Positions 1-8,959 are shown, counted from the stretch's first letter. The stretch is 64,000 nt of DNA from Aliidiomarina soli (GCF_003986975.1 NZ_PIPO01000002.1:310001-374000); one strand, 5' to 3'. The notes: generated by a model not told the origin, from the sequence alone. Translations and numbers: made by a program.

Positions 1-1
1 T

Positions 2-304
2 TCTCCGTTTGCGGGGTTTGTTCCTCTGCTGAACATTATTGCGCCGCTGCTACTTTGGACCTATAAGCGCGGCGACAACCCCGTTTACGACACCCATGGC
101 CGCGCCGTCGTGAACTTTCAAATCACCAGCACTTTGCTATTTATTCTCTCGTTGGCGGCACTGGTGACTGTGCGGGGATACGGGTTTTTGTTCTTCATGA
201 GCGTTATTCCGATTGTCGTAACAATCATGCTGATCAATATCATTGCCGTCATCCAAAAGCAGAAATTCTATTACCCAGCTATTCCATTCCTAAGGAGCGG
301 CTAG
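2..304 (+). CDS. DUF4870 (Tic20-like) membrane protein, 3' part
   Basis: The reading frame is open from base 2 and enters the window without a start, so this is the C-terminal ~100 residues only. The fragment shows P-L-L-x-W-x-Y-K-R, then H-G-R-A-V-V-N-F-Q, the conserved core of the DUF4870 family. Two hydrophobic segments follow (roughly residues 42-60 and 65-85 of the fragment). The family is a small inner-membrane protein of unknown function. It ends 61 bases before the serine hydrolase gene on the same strand. An ATG at 110 lies inside the domain and is not the true start. Confidence 0.75.
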   Translation, partial: SPFAGFVPLLNIIAPLLLWTYKRGDNPVYDTHGRAVVNFQITSTLLFILSLAALVTVRGYGFLFFMSVIPIVVTIMLINIIAVIQKQKFYYPAIPFLRSG

Positions 305-365
305 CAGGCCGCTTCGTTCCGCGAACGACGACACATTCATAACTCTTAAATTTAAAGGAAGCATT

Positions 366-1511
366 ATGAAAGCAACCATCTATGGTGCGCTGCTGACGGC
401 GGCTGCCTGTTTTTCAGTGAGCATTTGTTCCATCAATGAAGCCGTCGCCGAGTCGGCCACAACGCAGCAACAACTGGAGGAGTTTCAACGGTACTTACGA
501 GCGTTTCGCGAGGAGAAGCACATTCCTAGCCTTTCTGTGGCCGTAGTAAAAGACGGCGAAATCATTTTAGTGGAAAGCATTGGATTTCAGGACCACGATG
601 CCGAAGAAGCTACCACGGAAAACACCTCTTACCTGGCCGCTTCGATTACCAAAACCTTCACCGCCGCAACCTTGTTAGGCATGGAAGCCGATGGTCACAT
701 TGACCTCGATGCGGATTTCACGACCTTAAGTGATTGGGGCCGCCGCTGCCATTGGCTAACCACCAGCGGCAACCTGTTTGGCGGTGGCACACTAGAAAAC
801 GGCTATCAGGTGCCCGAGATTTCCTGTGATCAAGTGATAACGTTGCGCCATGTGCTGCAGAACCAGGTCAATGGCGAACCGGGTAGCAGCTTCTTCTACA
901 ACCCGATTGTATTTGGTCGACTATCGAATTGGGTCGAAGAGAACACCGACAAAAGCTGGCGTTATTGGATGAGAAAATATGTCATTGAGCCGGGCGAACT
1001 GGAGCATATAGCAGCCGGCTGGCGTGATGCTAATGCCAGTGGGGTACTAACCCATTTCGCACCGCCGTTTAAAAATACACCCGACGGTTCAAACTGGGCC
1101 ACACCATGGGTACTGCCAAATACCGAACTCAACGCAAGTTCAGGAATTATCGCCAGCGCCAAAGCACTCGCTGAGTATTCCATTGCCCTGGATGACGAGC
1201 GGATCATGTCGGCAAACTTACGTGAGCACATGTGGACACCAACAAACGACACTGAAGGCAATCCAATGCCCTACGCCTATGGTTGGTATGTGCAAAACTG
1301 GCAGGACCATCGACTCGTCTGGCACAGCGGTTGGTGGCCAGATGCCTATGCCGGGCTCTTGCTAAAGGCCCCAGATGATGGCCTCACTTTAGTTGCACTT
1401 AGCAACGGCGACGGGCTGCGACACGAGATAGACACTCTCACCCAAGCGCAAATTGAGGAGAATCCGCTAGCGTTGAAGTTTTTGCAGGTATTTGTCGGAG
1501 GGGCTGAGTAG
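366..1511 (+). CDS. secreted serine hydrolase, beta-lactamase/class C PBP-like
   Basis: 381 residues with a signal peptide (about 1-28). The catalytic SxxK box is S93-I-T-K96 inside SYLAASITKTF. The second box sits in PGSSFFYNP, where the usual Y-x-N reads Y178-N-P, and the third box is H320-S-G, a common K/HxG variant. The fold belongs to the beta-lactamase/D-alanyl-carboxypeptidase/esterase superfamily, acting on peptides, esters or amides in the periplasm or outside; the substrate cannot be told. The start is supported by AAAGGAAG just upstream. It is convergent with the MipA/OmpV gene. The altered YxN motif makes a true beta-lactamase role unlikely. Confidence 0.8.
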   Translation: MKATIYGALLTAAACFSVSICSINEAVAESATTQQQLEEFQRYLRAFREEKHIPSLSVAVVKDGEIILVESIGFQDHDAEEATTENTSYLAASITKTFTAATLLGMEADGHIDLDADFTTLSDWGRRCHWLTTSGNLFGGGTLENGYQVPEISCDQVITLRHVLQNQVNGEPGSSFFYNPIVFGRLSNWVEENTDKSWRYWMRKYVIEPGELEHIAAGWRDANASGVLTHFAPPFKNTPDGSNWATPWVLPNTELNASSGIIASAKALAEYSIALDDERIMSANLREHMWTPTNDTEGNPMPYAYGWYVQNWQDHRLVWHSGWWPDAYAGLLLKAPDDGLTLVALSNGDGLRHEIDTLTQAQIEENPLALKFLQVFVGGAE

Positions 1512-1558
1512 CAGAGCGGTGGAAACGTGCCGCGAAACCGCCGCTGGCGAACAGTATT

Positions 1559-1601
1559 GCGTGTGCGCGGGGCGATTATCTGGGTCCCCCCGAGCACGCG
1601 C
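1559..1601. terminator. possible bidirectional hairpin between convergent genes
   Basis: GC-rich arms at 1559-1572 and 1588-1601 pair at 12 of 14 positions, between the stops of the serine hydrolase and the convergent MipA/OmpV gene. There is no T tract, so termination is only suggested by position. Confidence 0.3.
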
Positions 1602-1621
1602 AGTCTGACAATGTAACCAAC

Positions 1622-2449
1622 CTAGAATACGTAGATGAACCCGACGCCTATTTCAGTCTCATAGTTGCTGCGAGCGATTGGGCTAGAGCGAACATCGCTG
1701 CTAAAGTGCTCGTACAGTGCTTCGCCGTATATCTGCCAGCTGTCGTTGATATGGTGACGATAATTGAAATCGATCCCCACAGAGCGCAGACCGCTGCTGA
1801 TTCGTGTTTCATCCAACCCTGATGCCACCGATTGCTGGGCGGTAATGCCAAAACCATTGTTGGCATAGTCGCTATCGTGGAATACCGCAACAAGGTTCAC
1901 CTCCAGGCCAGAACCGTCTAGCTGGTCACCAAAGCGGCGACCCACGCCAAATAGCCCAAGGTTGCCGTTCTCGCTGGCAACTACGCGGCTAACCAGCCAG
2001 TAGCGCCAGTCTTCGGTGAACGCATGGCGAGCTTGCAAGACAAGTTCTAGTCCCTCATCGCTTTCACCGAGCCCATCTAAATAGCCTTTGTCGGAATCAT
2101 TTTCTTCGCGGCCTTCCTCGAAACCGACTAAGGCTTCCAGTAGCCAGGTGTCGGCGCGCAGGCCACGCCAGCCGAAAGCTTCACCGGCGAAATAGAAAAT
2201 GTTGTCGCCTCTGCGCCATTGCAACGCACCGGCTGGGTCAATCTCAAAGCCGAATTCGTCCGACCCTTCGTAGGCGGTTTCATATTCGATACCAAGTCCC
2301 AAGCCTAAGGCCCAGCCGTCTTCGCCCCGGGTGAAGTCGTCCTGCGATGGCAAGGGCACCATCACTGTTTTTTCTTCTTGCGCTAAAGCTGTTTGAAACA
2401 AGAAACCTTGTAGAAGCAAGGCCAGCATTAAACTTGTGACGTTTTTCAT
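1622..2449 (-). CDS. MipA/OmpV family outer-membrane protein
   Basis: 275 residues, signal peptide ending ...TALA (about 1-23). The mature part has alternating hydrophobic and polar strands and ends in ...GVGFIYVF, with the terminal phenylalanine typical of outer-membrane barrels. The segment GWALGLGLGIEYETAYEGSDE matches the start of the MipA/OmpV barrel. Family members are 12-stranded barrels; MipA has been linked to murein synthesis scaffolding, others to stress or osmotic responses. The gene is divergent from the TonB receptor and two-component genes, with a 225-base shared upstream region, so shared control by that response regulator is possible (inference). Confidence 0.8.
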   Translation of the reverse strand: MKNVTSLMLALLLQGFLFQTALAQEEKTVMVPLPSQDDFTRGEDGWALGLGLGIEYETAYEGSDEFGFEIDPAGALQWRRGDNIFYFAGEAFGWRGLRADTWLLEALVGFEEGREENDSDKGYLDGLGESDEGLELVLQARHAFTEDWRYWLVSRVVASENGNLGLFGVGRRFGDQLDGSGLEVNLVAVFHDSDYANNGFGITAQQSVASGLDETRISSGLRSVGIDFNYRHHINDSWQIYGEALYEHFSSDVRSSPIARSNYETEIGVGFIYVF

Positions 2450-2623
2450 GAAAAATTTTCCTGAGTGTAACCGGGCAATGGATGCCCGGGATATGGTTGT
2501 TCGAAGGTATATACGAGCAACCTCGGAAAAGAGATCTCAGATTAGCGTTATAGGGGTTATGCAATGTACTCCTGTTGGTTCTCCATATTTCAGCGACTTT
2601 TTAGTCACATTGGCTTTGCTAAC

Positions 2624-2658
2624 CTATCAGCGCTTCATAAACTCACTAAGGCTGATAG
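2624..2658. promoter_or_regulatory. inverted repeat upstream of the TonB receptor gene
   Basis: CTATCAG (2624-2630) and CTGATAG (2652-2658) form a perfect 7-bp inverted repeat with a 21-base spacer, ending 16 bases before the receptor ATG at 2675. It could be an operator or a leader hairpin. The response regulator encoded downstream is an obvious candidate binder, but nothing in the sequence proves it. Confidence 0.3.
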
Positions 2659-2674
2659 TTAGAGGAATGCGAAT

Positions 2675-5059
2675 ATGAGCAGGTACTTGAAACAGGTATC
2701 GTCGTTAATGCTGTGTGGGCTTCTAATAAGCTTCCCGTTTTTTACGCACGCAGCAGAGGCATCCGGTGCGCTGACTTTTATCATCAAAAATCAGAAGACT
2801 GACCGGCCACTTCCAACTGCGCAGATTACGCTCACGGAACGTGAAACCAATGCTATACAATCGGTAGAAACCGACTCACAAGGCCGCGTTGTCGTCGACG
2901 GTCTCGATCCTGGTCTCTACTCCGTTAGGGTAGCCAAAAACGGATTCGCTCCAGCGTATGAGCCAAGCATCCGCGTGATCACCCGGAAAAATGTCCGAGT
3001 AGAGTTCGAACTGGTAGAGCAGACAATTGAGCGAATTCTAGTTCAAGGGCAACGTGCTGAAGCATACGGATCAGGGAGCAGTACCTATCTGGATAGAGAA
3101 GCATTACGAAGTGCAGTTGGTGGTGGCGCAGATCCCCTCCTGTCGCTAGATGGTTTACCTGGCTTGGCTTCTTCCAGTGAGTTCGCGAGTTTCAGCGTGC
3201 GCGGCCGTGGTCCGAGAGACAATTTGCTATTGGTCGATGACTTTCCGTTTGATAAAGCGATTCATTTTGATGCCACCCTGGGTGAAGAAGAAGATGTCGG
3301 TGGAGGTGGCCGTTTTTCGATTTTCGCACCGAACGTGATCAGTGGCGCAGAGTTTTCGCCAGGCGGATGGAGTGCGGCTTATGGGGGGCGGGCTGCATCT
3401 TTGCTTAAACTTGAAGTCGCCGATGGTAACCCAAGTCCTTCCGCTAGTTTTCGCTACGATCTTGCGGGTTATGAAGTGGGTTATGACGGTCCGAGCGGCA
3501 TCACCGAAGACGCTACCTTGTTGGTTTCTGCTCGGAGACTCGACTTCGGTCAATTATTTGAAACCATCGAAGAATTAGACATTGGTGAGCCCGTATTGCG
3601 AGACATCCTCGTAAAGTCGGTCACACCTATTAATGACAATCACACTTTAGAAGTTTTGCTGATAGATACACACGAGGATTACACCCGCGGCGTGACACAC
3701 GTTGCAGAGTCGCCTAACTTCGAAGATGTGTCGCTGCAAGACTCTGAACAAGATAGTAATTTGTATGGTCTGACATTGCGGTCATGGATTGGTGAAACCG
3801 CGATCTTGACCAATCGGGTGTACTACCGCAAAAGCGATAAAGTCAGCTCAGAAGGTGAAGCATTCCCGGATCTTGTACCAGAAGGTTCTCCCCCATCGAC
3901 TTTCCCGGTAAGAGAAAACATTATTACCCTCAGTGAGGGGGAAACGGAGAGCGGTTGGCGTAGCGACTTTGAGACTTTAAACCAATGGGGTGTGTTCAAA
4001 GCTGGTATTCGATTAACGCAACTGGAACTGAATTACGACACCTTTTTAGACGGCGACTGGATCCGATTCGTTTACGATGACGAAGACTTTAGACCCGATC
4101 CTGATCAGAAATATATTGTACTGACACCTGAGAACATCAACTCGTCATTTAATCAAAAAGAAACGAATTACGTAGGGTACGTCGAGCAGATTTTTGAGCG
4201 CGGAGATTGGGATTTTAGCACCGGGCTGCGGTTAGAGCGGGATGGCTTTACAGACGAAAGTTTAGCGTCGCCGCGTTTCAGCGTGAATTGGCGGCCGAGC
4301 ACAACCATAAGATACTTTGCCACCGCTGGACGTTTCTATCAGTCGCCCCGGTTTTTAGATCTGGCTGCAAATGAGTCGAACAACCTTGAAAACGAAGAAA
4401 TTACCCATAGCAGTGTCGGCTTTCAACTATTCCCGAGCGACCGCTGGTCGGTGTTGACAGAAGCCTACTATCAAAGCCTCGACAATTTGGTGATCGATCT
4501 TGATAGAGCCAGCGGGACATTTGCAAACAGAGGTGATGGCGCTTCGTATGGCCTTGATATCGTGGCCAACGGTATGATTACCGAGGGCGTTTACGCTACC
4601 GCAAGCTATTCGTATAACGATGCCGTAGTCGACCGGAAAGACGGCCGCGGTGACGTGGCCGCAGAGTTCAACCGTCGGCATGTCGCTACCATTGGTTTGA
4701 CCTGGGAAATTAACAATCGCTGGAAGGTTGCTGGACGCTACAAATATCTTTCCGGCAGACCTGACAACGACTTTATTATTCACGCTGACGTATTAGGACC
4801 AGGGGAGCCTTTGCGATACTCTCAAGAGCTCACAGAGCGTAACGTCGGTCGCAAAAGTGGATCCGGTTCGTTTAACGTTCGCGTTGACTATCGGCGTGCT
4901 CTTGGCCCAGTAGATGTAACGGCATTTCTCGATGTTATCAACGTAACGGCAGCGTCTTCGAGCGATGATACCGAGTTTGATTATCGTCGGGGTGTGCAAG
5001 TGAAAGATGATAGTGAAGCGGAACCTCTCATTGGACTGCGATTCGATTACGCCTGGTAA
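2675..5059 (+). CDS. TonB-dependent receptor with N-terminal carboxypeptidase-like domain
   Basis: 794 residues. Signal peptide about 1-27 (ends THAAEA). Residues 30-115 form a carboxypeptidase-regulatory-like Ig domain (TDSQGRVVVDGLDPGLYSV), followed by a TonB plug (FSVRGRGPRDNLLLVDDFP, about 170-190) and a long beta-barrel ending ...LRFDYAW. This arrangement resembles SusC-like or Oar-like receptors. The substrate is unknown: there are no His-rich loops or siderophore signatures. It lies 27 bases upstream of a response regulator on the same strand, implying a receptor plus two-component operon. The last 15 bases including the stop are repeated directly after the stop. Confidence 0.85.
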   Translation: MSRYLKQVSSLMLCGLLISFPFFTHAAEASGALTFIIKNQKTDRPLPTAQITLTERETNAIQSVETDSQGRVVVDGLDPGLYSVRVAKNGFAPAYEPSIRVITRKNVRVEFELVEQTIERILVQGQRAEAYGSGSSTYLDREALRSAVGGGADPLLSLDGLPGLASSSEFASFSVRGRGPRDNLLLVDDFPFDKAIHFDATLGEEEDVGGGGRFSIFAPNVISGAEFSPGGWSAAYGGRAASLLKLEVADGNPSPSASFRYDLAGYEVGYDGPSGITEDATLLVSARRLDFGQLFETIEELDIGEPVLRDILVKSVTPINDNHTLEVLLIDTHEDYTRGVTHVAESPNFEDVSLQDSEQDSNLYGLTLRSWIGETAILTNRVYYRKSDKVSSEGEAFPDLVPEGSPPSTFPVRENIITLSEGETESGWRSDFETLNQWGVFKAGIRLTQLELNYDTFLDGDWIRFVYDDEDFRPDPDQKYIVLTPENINSSFNQKETNYVGYVEQIFERGDWDFSTGLRLERDGFTDESLASPRFSVNWRPSTTIRYFATAGRFYQSPRFLDLAANESNNLENEEITHSSVGFQLFPSDRWSVLTEAYYQSLDNLVIDLDRASGTFANRGDGASYGLDIVANGMITEGVYATASYSYNDAVVDRKDGRGDVAAEFNRRHVATIGLTWEINNRWKVAGRYKYLSGRPDNDFIIHADVLGPGEPLRYSQELTERNVGRKSGSGSFNVRVDYRRALGPVDVTAFLDVINVTAASSSDDTEFDYRRGVQVKDDSEAEPLIGLRFDYAW

Positions 5060-5074
5060 GATTACGCTTGGTAA
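5045..5074 (+). repeat. 15-bp tandem duplication spanning a stop codon
   Basis: GATTACGCCTGGTAA (5045-5059) is followed immediately by GATTACGCTTGGTAA (5060-5074), one mismatch. The second copy is in frame with the first, so read-through would add DYAW and meet another TAA. Confidence 0.9.
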
Positions 5075-5086
5075 AGGGAGCAATGA

Positions 5087-5788
5087 ATGGAACAGGTGAC
5101 TGCGCCGCCGATTAGAGCATTGATTGTCGAAGACAACCGAGACATTTGCGGCAACATCGCAGAGTACCTTGAAAGGCATCATTATGTTTTAGATTTCGCT
5201 TACGATGGTATGAGCGCGGTGCAACTCGCCTTGACGAATCCTTACGACGTGATTGTTCTGGACTTGATGCTTCCGAAAATGGATGGCCTGAGCGTTTGCC
5301 ACAAATTACGCACGGATGCGGCATTAGAAACGCCTATTCTAATGCTAACAGCAAGGGATACGCTTGATGATAAGCTCAAAGGCTTTTCGGTGGGAGCAGA
5401 TGATTATTTAAGTAAGCCGTTCGAGTTGCAAGAGCTGCATGCGAGACTGCAGGCGCTTTACAAACGAAGTCACAGAAAAGCCGCCAACCTGTTAACCGTA
5501 GGGGATTTAACGATGAACAGGTCCACGCTGCAAGTGCATCGAGCGGGGCGTCGTATTGATATTACCCCTGCAGGCATGAAAGTGCTGCAACGATTAATGG
5601 AAGCGGCGCCGTCCGTCGTGGCCCGCGATGAGCTGGAAACGCTATTATGGGCTGATGAGCCTCCCGATGGTGATGGGCTGCGCTCGCATATGTACAAGTT
5701 GCGTCAGATTATCGATAGGCCGTTTGATAGCCCGCTTATTCATACTGTGCATCGTATCGGCTATCGAATTGCGGAGGAACCAGAGTAA
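5087..5788 (+). CDS. OmpR-family response regulator
   Basis: 233 residues. Receiver domain about 9-125 with acidic pair E15/D16, phospho-acceptor D59 in VLDLMLP, conserved T in LTARD and K110 in SKPFE. The C-terminal winged-helix DNA-binding domain (about 135-230) ends in the usual VHRIGYRIA. AAAGGGAG upstream supports the start. It overlaps the kinase gene by one base (TAATG), showing translational coupling. It follows the TonB receptor closely, so receptor, regulator and kinase are probably one operon; the regulator may control the receptor and the divergent MipA/OmpV gene (inference). Confidence 0.9.
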   Translation: MEQVTAPPIRALIVEDNRDICGNIAEYLERHHYVLDFAYDGMSAVQLALTNPYDVIVLDLMLPKMDGLSVCHKLRTDAALETPILMLTARDTLDDKLKGFSVGADDYLSKPFELQELHARLQALYKRSHRKAANLLTVGDLTMNRSTLQVHRAGRRIDITPAGMKVLQRLMEAAPSVVARDELETLLWADEPPDGDGLRSHMYKLRQIIDRPFDSPLIHTVHRIGYRIAEEPE

Positions 5789-7020
5789 TGTACCGTCACA
5801 GTTTGCGCAAACGTGTCGCCATTGCATTTGCGGTCTGTGTTGCGGTACTGAGTGTGGCTTGGGGATTCGCCTTCTTCGCTGCAATTAAGTTGAGCGAAGA
5901 CCGTGTGATGACCCAGCAATTGGAGCATGCTGCTGAAAGCTATCCGGCGTTGACGATGAACCTGCGCGGCTACGATGAGATTGAGAGCTTGCCGGAAGCG
6001 CTCAGAGAGTGGGCGCTAACCAATCCCGCTGATGGAACTTACGAATTCACTGCCGAAGAGTTTCATGTCGCGGTCATACCCACCGACAATGAGCAGGGGC
6101 GTGCATTTGTAGTTTTTGATGTTGCTGGAATTGAAGCTGAGTCGTCAGAGGATTGGTGGTGGTTGCTGGTCATCACCGGTGTCGTGGGTACGCTTGGTTT
6201 GCTTGGCTTTGGGCTCGGCATGGTGGTGATCCGCAGGGCGGTCGCCCCGGTCGCGGAACTCGCTCAAGTGGTGGCGAGCATCGACCTGAAACATCTATCC
6301 GCCGGAGACCATAAACGCATCGAGTCTGGCCGTTTCGGCAACGATGAAGTGGGTATGTTGGCTGGTACCATTGAGAAGACACTTGAGCGTATCAGTGCAT
6401 TTATTGTGCGGGAGCGGTACTTTACCAGCTCAGCCAGTCATGAGTTGCGCACGCCAATCACGGTCATAACCGGCGCGCTTGAGTTGTTGGAGCAAAGCGA
6501 TTTATCAGCGGCTGATGCAAAGGTGCTAGATCGAGTTCGGCGTGCGACGCACGAAATGAAAACTACGATTGAAATGTTCCTGTGTCTTGCGCGCGAAACC
6601 GATGACGGACTGTATGAAGAGCAGTTTGCCGTGATGCCGGTGGTTAGTCAGGCGGTCGAGCAGCAGCGCTACCTGTTGAACGGCAAGTTCGTCGATGTTG
6701 ATATCGATGCTCGCGCAACGCCCAGAATCAGCGGACATCCCCAGGCTTTTTCTATCGCAGTTAATAATCTAGTGCGAAATGCGTTCGAGCATGCCCATGA
6801 AGGGGAGGGCCCGATTACCATTCTGCTTAACGAGCACGAGTTGTTAGTCGCCAATCATGTGAGCAGTGATGCTGATGGGCAAGATACGCCAACAGAGGCA
6901 TCGTCGTCTCACGGGTATGGGTTAGGCCTGGGGATCGTTCAACGACTGTGTGAGCGCAATGGCTGGTCGTTTGTCCTTAATGTGGATGGAACACGCGTCG
7001 CCGCTCGCCTTTCGTGGTAA
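5788..7020 (+). CDS. sensor histidine kinase
   Basis: 410 residues in the inner membrane. Membrane helix about 11-33, a short periplasmic domain (34-122), a second helix about 123-148, HAMP (149-205), dimerisation/phospho-acceptor domain with H218 in SASHELRTP, then the ATPase domain with an N box (NNLVRNAFEH) and G box (GYGLGLGIVQR). All catalytic motifs are present. It is the cognate partner of the regulator just upstream. The periplasmic domain (~90 residues) resembles nothing I can name, so the signal is unknown. Confidence 0.9.
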   Translation: MYRHSLRKRVAIAFAVCVAVLSVAWGFAFFAAIKLSEDRVMTQQLEHAAESYPALTMNLRGYDEIESLPEALREWALTNPADGTYEFTAEEFHVAVIPTDNEQGRAFVVFDVAGIEAESSEDWWWLLVITGVVGTLGLLGFGLGMVVIRRAVAPVAELAQVVASIDLKHLSAGDHKRIESGRFGNDEVGMLAGTIEKTLERISAFIVRERYFTSSASHELRTPITVITGALELLEQSDLSAADAKVLDRVRRATHEMKTTIEMFLCLARETDDGLYEEQFAVMPVVSQAVEQQRYLLNGKFVDVDIDARATPRISGHPQAFSIAVNNLVRNAFEHAHEGEGPITILLNEHELLVANHVSSDADGQDTPTEASSSHGYGLGLGIVQRLCERNGWSFVLNVDGTRVAARLSW

Positions 7021-7081
7021 TGTTCGCGTATTTCAGGATGGGAAAAAGCTGGCAAAGCGTGGTTACTGAAATATTTCGACA

Positions 7082-7360
7082 CTAAATGACTCTTTTGACT
7101 ACTCTAGCACTGACCTGAAAACTCCCCGGTGCGAGTAACTTGTTAACTATTGATAGTCGCGGATCGGTGTTTCCTTTCTCGACATCGCGCAGGGTTTTGT
7201 CGGAAACATTGATAAACCTGGCGTAATCGTTCTGATTCATGCCATAGAGCTCCGTTCTAATTTGCTTCACTGCCTCACCAATGGAAATGCTATTGGAAGC
7301 CAACGCCGCTTCTATTTGTGCTATCAGTGCTTTGCGCTCATCAGCAGATAGGTCATGCAT
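7082..7360 (-). CDS. XRE-type HTH protein, HipB-like partner of HipA
   Basis: 92 residues from the ATG at 7360, chosen because GGAG lies 6 bases upstream; an in-frame ATG at 7372 has no clear ribosome site. The helix-turn-helix is NDYARFINVSDKTLRDVEKG (about 48-67 from this start). The gene starts inside the last codons of the HipA gene, so the two are coupled. In HipBA systems the HTH protein binds the toxin and represses the operon. Here it is second, the reverse of classical hipBA. Its base composition is AT-richer than the flanks. Confidence 0.75.
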   Translation of the reverse strand: MHDLSADERKALIAQIEAALASNSISIGEAVKQIRTELYGMNQNDYARFINVSDKTLRDVEKGNTDPRLSIVNKLLAPGSFQVSARVVKRVI

Positions 7361-8684
7361 GATAGACTCCATAGCTCACTAGTTTTTGGTGGATATTGGC
7401 AAACCCAATTGCAGGGTACTCAAGTATCTCTTCTGGACAATTTAGCTTGGTCAGCAAATTAGGAAGCTCAATGAGAGGTGTTGCGAGGTTTTTCAAATAC
7501 GCCAAAAGCGAATCAGGTTCACCAAAGTCACTAAGCTTTTCGACAACCTGGTCAAACCTGACAGTACCGCTACGTTCACAGTCGTCGCTCCACTTAAATA
7601 AACGAGTCACCATTTCTGGATCTGCTTTCATCGGGGCAAAGTCGTAAATGGGTGCGAATTGGATATCATTTTCGAACTTTAAAAAGGAGATATTACGGCC
7701 ATGATTATCGGAGTTACCAAAAACCAAATTCAGCAAGTCTCGCGCAAGGTATTGTGTGGCAAACTCGAAACTAGACATCTGTGTAGTGCTTCTAATTCTT
7801 TCCCACACTGTGTGCATAACGGTCAGGTGATTTTGATAGCTACCAGGCGCGGCATTGATGATTGAGTAAATACTTTCCAATCCAATACGAGCGGCAACTG
7901 AATTTTCTATGGTTACATCAAACCGAGGCAACCATAGGCTTACTTGGCCTTGATGCTCTTTTAACATGAGACGGTCTACATCAATGGTTTCGATGTCAGT
8001 CCCTTGGAGTATTTCTGCGAGAGCCTGATAAAACACCCCTTCAGCTTTAAGCACGTTATTGTCTCGAGGAGAGCGCGTATTTCTGGCGAATTTAGTGAGG
8101 TATGGAGTTGCAGAGAGGGCTTTTCCAGCAAAGTCACCGTCAATGAATACTTGGTTATTTTCAACCATCAGCAGTAACTTCGGCGCAGCACCGCCGGCGC
8201 CGGTTGCCCCTCCAACAGCCGCACCTTGCTCATGCGCATATTCTAAGAAATCGTGTTGCAACTGAACGACAGATTCGATAGGAAAACGGTGAGCAGTATC
8301 GTAATTAATCTGCTCGATGGCTTCTTGAATTCGCAAGTTACCGATAGGCGCCATGCATGCTTTCGTGAGAAGCGCGTAGTTTTGCTCAAACACACTGCTT
8401 CTGCTGACATTGAGGTAATTGAGCCACCAAGTACGAGATTCACCTGCAGGTAGTAAATCGTCTAATAGCGCCGGCCAACCTGGGTAATCAATGGGCACGA
8501 TGCTGACCGGTGCATTTACACTACATGCCCAGCTATCGCGCAGGTCGTAGCGTGGTACATGCCGTATATAATCGGGGAGATATGATAAGGTCACATGGCT
8601 ATTCATTTTATCTCCGCCAAAGCTAAGCTCAGCGGCATTCCACCATTGCCCTCGATTAAAAAGCTGCAGGGTTACGGTTTTCAT
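7353..8684 (-). CDS. hipA: HipA-family serine/threonine kinase toxin
   Basis: 443 residues. The N-terminal subdomain (about 1-110) precedes a glycine-rich loop GGATGAGGAAPK (159-169), where K169 matches the ATP-binding lysine. The catalytic loop is G323-NSDNHGRN331 with D326, and the metal-binding motif is APIYDFAP (D348). E. coli HipA phosphorylates glutamyl-tRNA synthetase and causes persistence; other HipA kinases have different tRNA synthetase targets, so the target here is open. All kinase residues are intact. The gene precedes its HTH partner and is preceded by palindromes at 8737-8762. The AT-rich composition suggests acquisition. Confidence 0.85.
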   Translation of the reverse strand: MKTVTLQLFNRGQWWNAAELSFGGDKMNSHVTLSYLPDYIRHVPRYDLRDSWACSVNAPVSIVPIDYPGWPALLDDLLPAGESRTWWLNYLNVSRSSVFEQNYALLTKACMAPIGNLRIQEAIEQINYDTAHRFPIESVVQLQHDFLEYAHEQGAAVGGATGAGGAAPKLLLMVENNQVFIDGDFAGKALSATPYLTKFARNTRSPRDNNVLKAEGVFYQALAEILQGTDIETIDVDRLMLKEHQGQVSLWLPRFDVTIENSVAARIGLESIYSIINAAPGSYQNHLTVMHTVWERIRSTTQMSSFEFATQYLARDLLNLVFGNSDNHGRNISFLKFENDIQFAPIYDFAPMKADPEMVTRLFKWSDDCERSGTVRFDQVVEKLSDFGEPDSLLAYLKNLATPLIELPNLLTKLNCPEEILEYPAIGFANIHQKLVSYGVYHA

Positions 8685-8736
8685 AGTCGGACTCGGTAGT
8701 TTGATACTGGTATTAATTCAATATAGACCATGAAAC

Positions 8737-8762
8737 GGTAGTATTCTACCTTATATATAAGG
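8737..8762. promoter_or_regulatory. palindromes upstream of hipA, probable operator
   Basis: Two adjacent symmetric elements: GGTAG-TATT-CTACC (8737-8750) and the perfect 14-bp palindrome CCTTATATATAAGG (8749-8762). They lie 53-78 bases before the HipA start. HipB-type repressors bind symmetric sites in their own promoter, so this is the natural operator candidate. The central TATATA could also be the -10 region. Confidence 0.45.
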
Positions 8763-8959
8763 GTTTACGGGTTTTTCCGGAATCAAACTACCGGTCGCTA
8801 GCCGATGCTAAATTGAAAATTGATGACAGGCTCCCATTATTAGAACCACTCGCGGAATGAATTGAGCTGATCTATTTTCAATGGATACCACAAACTTGTC
8901 ACAGATCTGGCACTGTAGTGGTCAAGAAGAATTGGCCACAGGTTTGCTATTCAGGCGTT

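Noticed and set aside
7029-7073. Inverted repeat TATTTCAG/CTGAAATA after the kinase gene
   Set aside because: 29-base loop and no T tract; weak as a terminator.
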